A stretch of DNA of 47,801 bases, from NCBI RefSeq assembly GCF_000157915.1, contig NZ_EQ973647.1:62976-110776 (forward strand), written 5' to 3'. A model generated the notes under the pieces. That model was not told the DNA's origin and did no database searches. It saw only the letters and a program-made list of their open reading frames with translations. The translations under genes and the position numbers were made by a program. The number at the start of each line of letters is the position of its first letter. Position 1 is the first letter of the stretch. Positions 10,301-17,474 of the stretch are shown here, piece by piece. The DNA is from Phocaeicola coprophilus DSM 18228 = JCM 13818 (GTDB taxonomy: Bacteria; Bacteroidota; Bacteroidia; Bacteroidales; Bacteroidaceae).

Positions 10301-10711
10301 CGCAGAAAGGGACTCTGGAGCGTCTATCCGGCAGATCATATCAGCCGTCCGTCCGGTACGGCAAAGAGCTTTTATCCGGAAGTACCTGCCGTACAGAATC
10401 CCCGTATCAAACCGGCCTGGGCATGGAGCAAGGACTTCAACCAGCTGGGAAGCAACGATTTCCGTTCTACCCGTAGAAACATCTGGTATGCAGGATTGCA
10501 GGATGTGGAAGGACAGTCCCGGGTAACGGTTGTTTCTGACGGCCGGCAGCACTGGCGTTCCTGGAAAGAAGGAGAGAAGACCTGCTTCCTGGTGGCAGAC
10601 TTTGTGACAGCAGGCGACGAAATGTTTTTAGGCAGCCATTATGCGCCTTACCGGAAACCGCTTAAGGTGGGAGACGTGATCAGTGGCAGCATTATTTTGC
10701 GTGTAAGATAA
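7337..10711 (+). CDS. Secreted glycoside hydrolase family 2 (beta-galactosidase/beta-glucuronidase-like)
   Basis: The 1124-residue protein begins with a signal peptide (MRLKKILLLGG... to about residue 21), so it acts in the periplasm or on the surface. After an extra N-terminal beta-rich, carbohydrate-binding-like region (about 25-160) come the GH2 sugar-binding domain (about 200-345), the Ig-like domain (about 345-450) and the catalytic TIM barrel (about 455-770). The acid/base Glu588 is in the SMANES motif and the nucleophile Glu655 is in MTYGEY, so the active site looks intact. The C-terminal part (about 860-1124) resembles the small-chain beta-galactosidase domain. The gene follows 6183-7262 by 74 bases and is nearly fused to the symporter (9-base gap). 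It probably removes a beta-linked galactosyl, glucuronyl or similar unit; the exact sugar cannot be assigned. Confidence 0.9.
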   Translation: MRLKKILLLGGLLSLTLTSWSQDKKWVEVAYDDCGEKGKQPHLVLGENYEMPAELSGSTAQRSCNFGGKVIYAFDKMDIHADYRMEVTFLADSERIIEIVADGNPVCESIHLPAGEVVKKTIDLPRHSFAYGQFVMVVNPVKGPNAIISGIRILSSDPGQLAAVSEESREALKSVQAYVVDTQVDAEQVLPTYVPIPASVKDVYRNQLSLNGEWLFSEQAEGEDWHRIMVPGEWCMQGFKVDSAAFARYQKNFEVPQDWKGKQVILRFDGVHSEYKVFVNHRQVGSHLGGMTPYEVNITDALQDGTNILSLQVRSESLADMLGSLTQYAAHQLGGITRKVTLFAVPDIHLSDLRIQTDLDENYRDARLKLYVAVRNDSDRPSRKVSLKAVLDKHEASGSLNLPEIAPGETWKGWLEMDVKSPLLWDNEHPNLYRLHLDLYEGENSIAQIEKKFGFREVEVRGNRLLVNGRPVKLRGVCRHEAHPLYGRSLTDEEWKADAELYRAANCNFIRTSHYPPAEEFIEYCDELGLFVELEAPVCWIGHHANENWQKLNYKDEKYYDYVLQADMETVHFYRNHPSVIFWSMANESYWNKGFAQVAEYMKKADTTRPFAFHDQAYGGFNNQGSTAPIANIHYPGPGGYQEAAKSDRPMTYGEYCHLNVYNRSELVTDPGIRSDWALALAPMWENMYATDGVLGGSIWSGIDDIFQLPDGNAVGYGAWGPVDGWRRPKPEYWDMKKIYSPVRLHTEALEPARKLVIDVENRYTYTNLNELKIRWTYGKESGMSVLDVAPQGRGQLVVEVSDPSASNQLSLEFVDPRGFVADEYLIPVGEQKQNQVEAPARQRTKVKQDKSRIRIYGKNFTCLVDRSTGMILSVEKDNRQILSGGPWLMALPLTGGGCYPNHNAETPVFNDLCKGWKVTGVEVSEEGQDVRLKVSGSYDGFDGQYEMICNANGEIRVDYQFTVRTAVNPRQWGMVFETPAGFEETFWRRKGLWSVYPADHISRPSGTAKSFYPEVPAVQNPRIKPAWAWSKDFNQLGSNDFRSTRRNIWYAGLQDVEGQSRVTVVSDGRQHWRSWKEGEKTCFLVADFVTAGDEMFLGSHYAPYRKPLKVGDVISGSIILRVR

Positions 10712-10720
10712 GAGCAGATT

Positions 10721-12292
10721 ATGAACACATTCTCCGTTTTAGACAGTGTCATCTTCATTGTTTATGTACTCCTGATCGTGGTAATAGGCCTTTGGTGTTC
10801 CCGTACCCGTAAAGGAGGCGTAAAAGACTCGAAGGAATATTTCCTGGCAGGGAATACATTGCCCTGGTGGGCGATCGGAGCTTCCGTCATAGCGTCCAAT
10901 ATATCGGCAGAGCAGTTTATCGGCATGTCCGGATCCGGCTTTGCCATCGGACTGGGAATCGCTTCCTATGAGTTTGTAGCTGCCGCTTCCCTGATTGTGG
11001 TTGCCGTATTTTTTCTGCCTATCTTCCTGAAGACGAAAATTTATACGATGCCTCAGTTTCTGGAAATCCGTTATGGAAAACCAGTCAAGACTCTCATGGC
11101 ATTCTTCTGGCTGCTGGTTTTTATTTTTGTCAATCTGACCTCCATCCTTTATCTGGGAGCCCTGGCCATTCATAAAGTGGTCGACATACCGGTCGGATTC
11201 AGTATTGTCTGTCTGGCTGTCTTTGCCGGAGCCTATGCCATCTATGGAGGACTGAAAGCGGTGGCACTGACCGACATGGTACAGGTGATCTTCCTGATCG
11301 GGGGCGGTCTGCTGACTACCTACATAGCCCTGAATCACTATTCGGAAGATGCCGGTGCTATAGCCGGAATGCAGAAACTGATAGCGCAGGTTCCGGAAAA
11401 GTTTGACATGATCCTTGATCCCTCCAATCCGGATTATAAATATTTGCCGGGAATCGGGGTCATTCTGGGCGGACTGTGGGTCAGTGCCTTGTATTATTTC
11501 GGATGCAATCAGTACATTATCCAGCGTGCTCTGGCAGGCAAAAGTCTTTCGGAAGCCCGTATGGGACTCGTCTTTGCCGGTCTGCTGAAGCTGATTCTTC
11601 CCCTGATCGTCGTGATCCCCGGAATCGTAGCTTTTGCCCTGGATGCCCCTCTGGAGAAGCCCGATCAGGCCTATCCCTGGCTGATGCATAACTTTATCCC
11701 TTCGGGAGTGAAAGGAATTGCATTCGCAGCACTGGTGGCAGCCGTGGTCAGTTCGCTGGCCTCGATGGTAAACAGCATCACGACGATTTTCACGATGGAT
11801 ATCTACAAGGAATATTTTGCGGGAAAGGATGTGCCGGAGAAACGTCTGGTGAATGTCGGCCGCTGTTTCGGATTCTTCAGTCTGGTACTGGCCGTACTGA
11901 TCGCCCCTGCACTGGCCGGTCTGGAACAGGCCTTCCAGTTTATACAGGAGTTTACCGGTTTCATCAGTCCGGGAGCCCTGGCCATCTTTGTCATGGGATT
12001 CTTCTGGAAACGGGCAGAGATGAAAGGAGCCCTGGCTGCGGCTGCAGGAACCTTTGTCTTCTCGCTGGTACTTATGCTGTTTTTTCCGGAGATCTCCTTT
12101 ATTGACCGGATGGCCTATGTCTTTATCCTTTGCGTACTGCTGATCGTGGTGTTTGGACTGTTGTCCGGCAAGAAGACAGATGAAAGAGCAATTATTCTGG
12201 AGCCGGGACTGTTTGCCACCACCTGGACCTTCAAGCTCCTGAGCGGAGTGATCCTGGCTATTCTGGGTGTGATTTATTATGTATTTTGGTAA
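10721..12292 (+). CDS. Sodium/solute symporter (SSS/SGLT family)
   Basis: This inner-membrane cation-coupled importer has 523 residues and about 13-14 hydrophobic segments. The first begins at residue 7, and the characteristic GG-x-x-SKEYFLAGN-LPWW region is near 32-51. Other family marks are NISAEQFIGMSGSGFA (about 61-76) and the AIYGGLKAV stretch (about 174-182). Members carry sugars, sialic acid, proline or similar small solutes. It is 9 bases after GH2 and 18 bases before the corrinoid protein, so its cargo is probably the GH2 product, passed to the cytoplasmic methyltransferases. The exact solute is unknown. Confidence 0.92.
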   Translation: MNTFSVLDSVIFIVYVLLIVVIGLWCSRTRKGGVKDSKEYFLAGNTLPWWAIGASVIASNISAEQFIGMSGSGFAIGLGIASYEFVAAASLIVVAVFFLPIFLKTKIYTMPQFLEIRYGKPVKTLMAFFWLLVFIFVNLTSILYLGALAIHKVVDIPVGFSIVCLAVFAGAYAIYGGLKAVALTDMVQVIFLIGGGLLTTYIALNHYSEDAGAIAGMQKLIAQVPEKFDMILDPSNPDYKYLPGIGVILGGLWVSALYYFGCNQYIIQRALAGKSLSEARMGLVFAGLLKLILPLIVVIPGIVAFALDAPLEKPDQAYPWLMHNFIPSGVKGIAFAALVAAVVSSLASMVNSITTIFTMDIYKEYFAGKDVPEKRLVNVGRCFGFFSLVLAVLIAPALAGLEQAFQFIQEFTGFISPGALAIFVMGFFWKRAEMKGALAAAAGTFVFSLVLMLFFPEISFIDRMAYVFILCVLLIVVFGLLSGKKTDERAIILEPGLFATTWTFKLLSGVILAILGVIYYVFW

Positions 12293-12310
12293 TAATTAAA
12301 GTCTATAAAT

Positions 12311-12979
12311 ATGGAAGAGTTGTTAGAACGAATTGCAAAATGTGTGGAGTTGGGTAAGATTAACGAGAAAACCCCTTATCCCCCTGCCATGAAAGGACAG
12401 CCTGGAGCCGATGAGCTGACCTTGCAGGCACTGAATGAAGGAATTTCTCCGTCAGATATTCTTCAGAAAGGTCTGATTGTCGGAATGGAACGTATCGGAG
12501 TGAAATTCAAGGCCAATCAGGTGTTTGTTCCCCAGGTGCTGATGAGTGCCAAGGCAATGGGAACGGCGATGAATCATCTCAAGAAGTTCTTTAAGGACGG
12601 AAGCGTGCAGCGTAAGGGAACAGTCATCATCGGCACCGTGGAAGGAGACTTGCATGATATCGGCAAGAACCTGGTAGCCATGATGGTGGAAGGAAACGGA
12701 TACGAAGTGATTGATCTGGGAGTGGATGTAAAGGCTGAGAAATTTGAAGAAACCCTGGAACAGCATCCGGGAGCCTTTGTCTGCATGTCTGCCTTGCTGA
12801 CCACCACCATGATTCACATGGAAAAGATTAATCAGCTGCTCAAGGAAAAACATCCGGAAGTCAAGACATTTATCGGAGGAGCACCCGTGACAGCGGATTT
12901 TGCCAGACAGATCGGAGTCGACTATTATTCAGACGGTCCGCAGGATCTGGTGGAAACATTGAACAAGCTGAGTGCCTGA
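12311..12979 (+). CDS. Corrinoid (cobalamin-binding) protein of a methyltransferase system, MtaC/MtbC-like
   Basis: This is the methyl-carrying shuttle protein of a corrinoid-dependent methyltransferase set. The 222-residue protein has the helical cap domain (about 1-95) followed by a Rossmann-like B12-binding domain. The base-off/His-on cobalamin signature is complete: DLHDIG with His115 (113-118), Ser160-Ala-Leu162 and the Gly189-Gly190 turn. The N-terminal cap holds a short insertion rich in Pro and Gly (residues 17-34) that I do not know from typical members. The upstream symporter is 18 bases away and the downstream MtaA-like gene starts 31 bases after its stop, preceded by a strong Shine-Dalgarno. 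It needs cobalamin, which Bacteroidetes often import. Confidence 0.93.
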   Translation: MEELLERIAKCVELGKINEKTPYPPAMKGQPGADELTLQALNEGISPSDILQKGLIVGMERIGVKFKANQVFVPQVLMSAKAMGTAMNHLKKFFKDGSVQRKGTVIIGTVEGDLHDIGKNLVAMMVEGNGYEVIDLGVDVKAEKFEETLEQHPGAFVCMSALLTTTMIHMEKINQLLKEKHPEVKTFIGGAPVTADFARQIGVDYYSDGPQDLVETLNKLSA

Positions 12980-13010
12980 GAGGGGAAAAAGAGTAATAGG
13001 AGGACTTGTT

Positions 13011-14006
13011 ATGAATCAATGGATCAATGAAATATTTCAGAACAGCAAGCGTGTGGCTGTTCCTGTAATGACCCATCCCGGAATAGAACTGACGGGACAC
13101 CGGGTAATTGAAGCCGTGACAGACGGCCGTGTACATTACGAAGCCATCAAATACCTGGCCGATCATTATCCCTCTTTTGCCACTTCCACCATCATGGACC
13201 TGACGGTGGAAGCTGAGGCCTTCGGATGTCAGATAAACTTTCCGGAAGATGAAGTTCCCAGTGTGGTGGGCAGACTGGTCAGTGATGCAGACTCCGTGGC
13301 AGCCTTGCAGGTTCCCGATTTGCAGGCAGGACGGGTACCCGAATACCTGAAGGCTGTCCGGCTGGCAGTAGAACATATCACCGACCGTCCCGTACTGGCC
13401 GGATGCATCGGCCCTTTCTCACTGGCCGGACGTTTGTATGACATGTCAGAAATCATGGTTGCCATTTATACAGATCCGGAAGTGATTCTTCAGCTGCTGG
13501 ATAAATGTACGGCATTTATTCTCAAGTATTGTGCAGAACTGAAACGTCTGGGAGCTTCGGGAGTCTTCATCGCAGAACCGGCAGCCGGGCTGCTCTCCAA
13601 TGAAGACTGCATGGCATATTCCACCGTGTTTATCCGGCAGATCGTACAAACCTTGCAGGACGATGACTTTGCGGTAATCCTTCATAACTGCGGCGACACC
13701 GGACAGTGTACCCAGGCCATGGTGGAGAGCGGGGCGGCCGCACTGCATTTCGGGAACGCCATAGATATGGTGAGCGCCCTGCAGGAATGCCCTTCCAGTC
13801 TGTTGGTCATGGGAAACATAGATCCCGTCGGAATTATGAAACAGGCCTCTCCGGAGGTTGTCAGAAAAGAAACCCTGGCCTTGCTGGAGGCTACAGCTTC
13901 CTGCCGGAACTTTGTATTGTCCACAGGATGTGACGTACCTCCCCAGGTTTCGCAGGAGAATATTGCAGCCTTTTTCCAGGCACTGGATGAGTTTAACTCC
14001 CTGTAA
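13011..14006 (+). CDS. UroD-family methylcobamide methyltransferase, MtaA/MtbA-like
   Basis: This enzyme is the probable partner that takes the methyl group from the corrinoid protein to an acceptor. From the ATG at 13011 it has 331 residues. The zinc-site pattern of MtaA-like enzymes is complete: His225-x-Cys227 (LHNCG) and Cys307 (TGCDVPP). The start is decided by an AGGAGG at 12998-13003, seven bases upstream; an open frame beginning with GTG at 12972 is unlikely because it overlaps the corrinoid gene and adds a non-family N-terminus. Archaeal MtaA uses coenzyme M, which Bacteroides is not known to make, so the acceptor here is uncertain (a folate or homocysteine-like thiol are options). 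It ends seven bases from the convergent ABC gene. Confidence 0.85.
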   Translation: MNQWINEIFQNSKRVAVPVMTHPGIELTGHRVIEAVTDGRVHYEAIKYLADHYPSFATSTIMDLTVEAEAFGCQINFPEDEVPSVVGRLVSDADSVAALQVPDLQAGRVPEYLKAVRLAVEHITDRPVLAGCIGPFSLAGRLYDMSEIMVAIYTDPEVILQLLDKCTAFILKYCAELKRLGASGVFIAEPAAGLLSNEDCMAYSTVFIRQIVQTLQDDDFAVILHNCGDTGQCTQAMVESGAAALHFGNAIDMVSALQECPSSLLVMGNIDPVGIMKQASPEVVRKETLALLEATASCRNFVLSTGCDVPPQVSQENIAAFFQALDEFNSL

Positions 14007-14013
14007 GATCTAA

Positions 14014-15678
14014 TCAGGCATCTTCTTTATGCAGCCTTACTGCCGAAGTGCAGAGCTGCGCAATGGTTTCCCGGTGGGTGATCAGGATCAGCGTCTTGTC
14101 CTGTACCTGCCGGGAAAGTCGTTCCAGCAGCTTCCGTTCCGTTTCTTCATCCAGGGAAGAAGTCGGTTCATCCAGCAGGAGGATGCTTCCGGGGCGGAGC
14201 AGGCCGCGGGCAATTGCAATCCGTTGTGCCTGGCCTTCACTGAGTCCTGCCCCCTGTTCACCGCAAAGCGTATCCAGTCCTTCCGGTAAGGTCATGACAA
14301 AATCGGCAACAGCCGTATGCAGAGCAGCCTGCAGTTCAGCTTCCGTTGCCTCCGGTTTTCCCAGCAGCAGGTTATCCCGGATCGTTCCGCTGATCAGTGT
14401 GTTTCCCTGGGGCACATACGACAAATTGCAGCGGGTGAGGGGAGACACCTCTTCCCTTTCTTTCCCGTTATAGAGTGTCACAGACCCGCGGTCCGGTTTC
14501 AGCAAAGCCAGCATCAGTCGCAGCATTGTACTTTTTCCGGCTCCTGTCTCACCGACCACAGCAGTAAGACTTCCCGGCAGGAAGTCGTGTGAGAATCCCT
14601 GCAAGACTTTGCGGCTGCTGCCCGGATAGGAATAGTCCACGTCCTTCAGGCAAATACCCAGTCTGCCTTGTAACCGGACCGCTTCCCCCTGTTCTTCCGG
14701 CGATAAGGATGAAAGCTCTTCCAGCCGTTCGGTGGCAGTAAATACCTGGATAAAAGCCGGAATCTGACGGCTGAGTTCCACCATGGGACGCTGCACCTGG
14801 GCAACCAGCTGCAGAAAGGCGGTCATCATACCGAAGGTGACCGAACCGTCGTACAGACCGAATATCCCCCATAAGAAGGCGGTTGCATATCCGGCGGCAA
14901 AGCCTGTCTGTACCATGATCCGTGAGAAAATGGAGAAGTCCGTACGCCGCATCACCTTCCTTTGCAGATCAGCCTGTAAGCCTGCCAGAGCCTGTTCGGC
15001 CTGTTCCGTATACTCCAGTGTGCGGATCAGGATGCGATGCTGTATCTGTTCCTGCAGGTGACTTTGTACCTGACTGTCCGTGGTACGGATTTCCCGTGAG
15101 AGCCGTCTCATCCTGCGTACATACGTTTTGCTGAAGAGCAAGGCGACCGGCGTGATGAACAACAGCAGTCCCGTCAACTGGGGATCCAGCCGGTAGAGAA
15201 AATACAAAGCCCCTGCCAGTTGTACCCCTGTGGCAAAGAGCGCCGGAATGTTCCGGCACAAAGCAGCCGTAATGACCGGTACATCCTCTACCAGACGGTT
15301 GAGCATATCTCCCGAATGCAGTTTTTCCCTTCCCATCCAGCGGCTTTCCAGAATACGTCCGAAGAGCTGGTGGCGCAGCCGGTTCCGGAAGCGGATCTCT
15401 ATCCGGCTTCCCTGACGTGTGCTGATCACTGACAGCAGCAACTGGGCGATGATACATCCGATCAGACAGGCGATGCCTGTATACAGACTGGCTTCTGTAT
15501 GGCGGGTGACAATGTCAATCAGATACTTGCATACCCAGACGAAGCAAAGTGACACACTCACCTGCAGGATGCCGGTCAGTCCGTTGAGTACAGCAGGCAG
15601 ACGGAATCCTTTGGAAGTTTTCCACAGCCAGCCCAGGCATTCCCTGAGCCGCATTTCCTTATCCCTGTCTCTATACAT
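14014..15678 (-). CDS. ABC exporter, fused permease and ATPase
   Basis: The 554-residue half-transporter has an ABC exporter membrane domain of about six helices (residues 20-310) followed by a nucleotide-binding domain. Walker A is GETGAGKST (about 374-382), the signature is LSEGQ (about 476), Walker B is ILLLDEP (about 498) and the switch His is in LITHRE. There is no N-terminal C39 peptidase domain. Its start overlaps the stop of the S24/S26 peptidase-like gene by 8 bases, so the two are translationally coupled and probably handle the same product. The set recalls peptide-export modules, and it lies in one operon direction with the PqqD-like, nucleotidyltransferase and kinase genes near 26-27 kb. 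Cargo is unknown: a modified peptide or a lipid-linked molecule are both possible. Confidence 0.9.
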   Translation of the reverse strand: MYRDRDKEMRLRECLGWLWKTSKGFRLPAVLNGLTGILQVSVSLCFVWVCKYLIDIVTRHTEASLYTGIACLIGCIIAQLLLSVISTRQGSRIEIRFRNRLRHQLFGRILESRWMGREKLHSGDMLNRLVEDVPVITAALCRNIPALFATGVQLAGALYFLYRLDPQLTGLLLFITPVALLFSKTYVRRMRRLSREIRTTDSQVQSHLQEQIQHRILIRTLEYTEQAEQALAGLQADLQRKVMRRTDFSIFSRIMVQTGFAAGYATAFLWGIFGLYDGSVTFGMMTAFLQLVAQVQRPMVELSRQIPAFIQVFTATERLEELSSLSPEEQGEAVRLQGRLGICLKDVDYSYPGSSRKVLQGFSHDFLPGSLTAVVGETGAGKSTMLRLMLALLKPDRGSVTLYNGKEREEVSPLTRCNLSYVPQGNTLISGTIRDNLLLGKPEATEAELQAALHTAVADFVMTLPEGLDTLCGEQGAGLSEGQAQRIAIARGLLRPGSILLLDEPTSSLDEETERKLLERLSRQVQDKTLILITHRETIAQLCTSAVRLHKEDA

Positions 15679-16144
15679 GCAACCTCCTTTCTATCCGGCA
15701 GATGGCCAGCAAGTATCGCCGCAGCGGTCGCAGCCACATCCATAACCAGGCTTTACACTGTTCTGTTACGGATGTACAGCGGATGTAACGTCCGTTGCGG
15801 ATAATTTCTATGACGGTCCCGCAGATCTGGTCCCGGTTACACTGTTCGGTAGCCTGGAGGTTGCCGTCGCCCATCAGGGTCATTTCATTATCCCGGATGG
15901 CAATGATCCGGTGAAGGATATATCCCCTGTCCGGAATCCGGGCCAGCACGATATCACCTTTGTGAACCGTTTTTTTCTTTTGCAGGATGATGCTGTCCCT
16001 GTCGCCTGTGATAAAAGGAAGCATGCTGTTTCCCCTGGCCCGCAGTTTCACCCGGTGTCCTGTCTGGAGCAGGCTGGTCACCTCTGAAAGCATGCTTTCA
16101 TTAGGAAGTGTGATTTTCAACTCCGAATTTGGTTGGTCTGTCAT
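15671..16144 (-). CDS. S24/S26 (signal-peptidase-like) peptidase
   Basis: The 157-residue protein (from the ATG at 16144) has the S24/S26 peptidase fold. The nucleophile Ser40 is in RARGNSMLPFI. The general-base position carries His78 in YILHRI, as in SipW/ER-type signal peptidases, rather than the Lys of LepB. The GDIVLARI strand between them is typical. A hydrophobic stretch near the C-terminus (about 129-144) may anchor it to the membrane. The frame is open to an ATG at 16174, but those extra codons fall in the arm of a large hairpin (16163-16218), so I prefer 16144. Overlap with the ABC gene suggests a joint role in maturation and export. Whether it is an active protease is not proven. 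Confidence 0.75.
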   Translation of the reverse strand: MTDQPNSELKITLPNESMLSEVTSLLQTGHRVKLRARGNSMLPFITGDRDSIILQKKKTVHKGDIVLARIPDRGYILHRIIAIRDNEMTLMGDGNLQATEQCNRDQICGTVIEIIRNGRYIRCTSVTEQCKAWLWMWLRPLRRYLLAICRIERRLHV

Positions 16145-16162
16145 GTACTGTCTGAAAACAAA

Positions 16163-16218
16163 CATGGATTCCATACCGCCGGACAGTCCGTAAAGACTGT
16201 CCGCGGCAGGAATCCATG
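16163..16218 (-). terminator. Large hairpin after the ompA-like gene, probable terminator or attenuator
   Basis: An interrupted inverted repeat pairs CATGGATTCC (16163-16172) with GGAATCCATG (16209-16218), CCGC with GCGG, and GGACAGTC (16181-16188) with GACTGTCC (16195-16202) around a 6-base loop. Read on the minus strand it is followed by TTTGTTTTC, a T-rich tract. It lies between the ompA-like stop at 16244 and the peptidase gene, so it probably limits read-through into the peptidase/ABC pair. Confidence 0.7.
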
Positions 16219-16243
16219 AACCTAATTTAATTAAAAATCTGAA

Positions 16244-17440
16244 TTATTCTCCACGGGTGATAACGGCACGGCTCAGACGAGGATCATCGTAGAACATGTT
16301 ATCCACTCCACCCTTGTAGTCCATGCGAAGCTGTGAAGCCGAAACGCCGAACTCTTTGGTCAGGCAGTCGAATACAGCCTGTGCACGTTCCTTGCTCAGC
16401 TGTTCGTTTCTCTTCTTGCTGCCGGTACCGGCATCCGAGTAACCGGTGATGGTATATACCGTATTCGAGTCGGATGACTTGATTACTTCAGCCAGCATAC
16501 CCAGGTTTACACGTGCTTCGTTTGACAGTTCAGTCTGTCCCATGGCGAATACAATCAGGCTTCCGGAAGCAACCTTCCTGACAGCCACTTCAGCTGCTTT
16601 CTGGTTACCTTCAGCAATGGCCTTCTGCAGACGCTCGTTTTCTTCAGTCAGTTTGTTCAACTGAGCCCGCATGTCATTGATGGCAGCATTGTCATAACGG
16701 GTAACCGTTTTGCTGCGATCCCATCCGCGGCGTTTGAACTTGTAAGTCAGACCGACCGTTGCTCCCAGCAGACCATCGAATTTGGATCCTCCGATTTCCC
16801 CGTCAATGGCATCATCCACCATGGAAGCCCGCAAGTCAATGTTGGCATCCAGTGCATCACACAGACGGAAGGAGTTCAACCAACCTGCACTCAGCGTGAT
16901 GTTTCCGGCTGTCGGTGCTTCCCAGGTACGCATGTAACCCACACCAGCATAGAAACTGCTGTTCCAGATACGTTTTTCCTTGTATCCGCAGAACAGGTTG
17001 GACAGGTTGAACATCACATCAGCCCGTACGTTGTAGTACTTGAACTTGGAGTAATACATACCCTCTCCCCAGTCAGGCACCTGTTCTCCGGTGGAGTGAG
17101 CTTCTCCCCAGCGGGTAGCTCCCCGGAGAGAAAGGCCGTTGTACATCAGTCGCATTCCGACACCCGGAGTAAACCATTTGCCGACAGCAATGTCCAGAGA
17201 GGGCGAAATACGTTTGCCGAATCCGACCTGTTTGTCATGGTCTCCGAACATCACCTGCGGTCCTGCGCCCACCGTAATGAACCAGTTGTCCCAGAAGTGG
17301 TTGGTTTCCACTTTATATTTGTCATCGGTGTATTCCACTTTCTCCGTGATATCACCGTTTTGTGTTGTCTGCTCCGACTGAGCCAGAGCAGGACTTGCAG
17401 CCGCTAAAGTAAGGGCTGCAAAGATTGATTTTTTCATCAT
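16244..17440 (-). CDS. OmpA-family outer-membrane protein
   Basis: The 398-residue protein has a signal peptide (MMKKSIFAALTLAAASPALAQ), an N-terminal eight-strand-type beta-barrel (about 45-240), a short coiled-coil region (about 255-285, NKLTEENERLQKAIAEG) and a C-terminal OmpA/MotB peptidoglycan-binding domain (about 290-398). The last domain shows the TITGYSDAGTGSKKRNEQLS pattern. It probably tethers the outer membrane to peptidoglycan. The gene is 34 bases downstream of the fimbrillin-FISUMP lipoprotein gene and so in the same surface-protein group. The function is structural; a role in anchoring the neighbouring adhesin-like proteins is inference. Confidence 0.93.
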   Translation of the reverse strand: MMKKSIFAALTLAAASPALAQSEQTTQNGDITEKVEYTDDKYKVETNHFWDNWFITVGAGPQVMFGDHDKQVGFGKRISPSLDIAVGKWFTPGVGMRLMYNGLSLRGATRWGEAHSTGEQVPDWGEGMYYSKFKYYNVRADVMFNLSNLFCGYKEKRIWNSSFYAGVGYMRTWEAPTAGNITLSAGWLNSFRLCDALDANIDLRASMVDDAIDGEIGGSKFDGLLGATVGLTYKFKRRGWDRSKTVTRYDNAAINDMRAQLNKLTEENERLQKAIAEGNQKAAEVAVRKVASGSLIVFAMGQTELSNEARVNLGMLAEVIKSSDSNTVYTITGYSDAGTGSKKRNEQLSKERAQAVFDCLTKEFGVSASQLRMDYKGGVDNMFYDDPRLSRAVITRGE

Positions 17441-17474
17441 AACATTATGTTTTGATTAATGTGTTTTTTGTTTA

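Noticed and set aside
12972-13010. GTG start giving a 13-residue longer MtaA-like protein
   Set aside because: It overlaps the corrinoid gene and lacks a ribosome site, whereas the ATG at 13011 has AGGAGG seven bases upstream.
15671-15678. Frameshifted single gene for peptidase and ABC transporter
   Set aside because: Both have complete domains and their own starts; the 8-base overlap is ordinary coupling.
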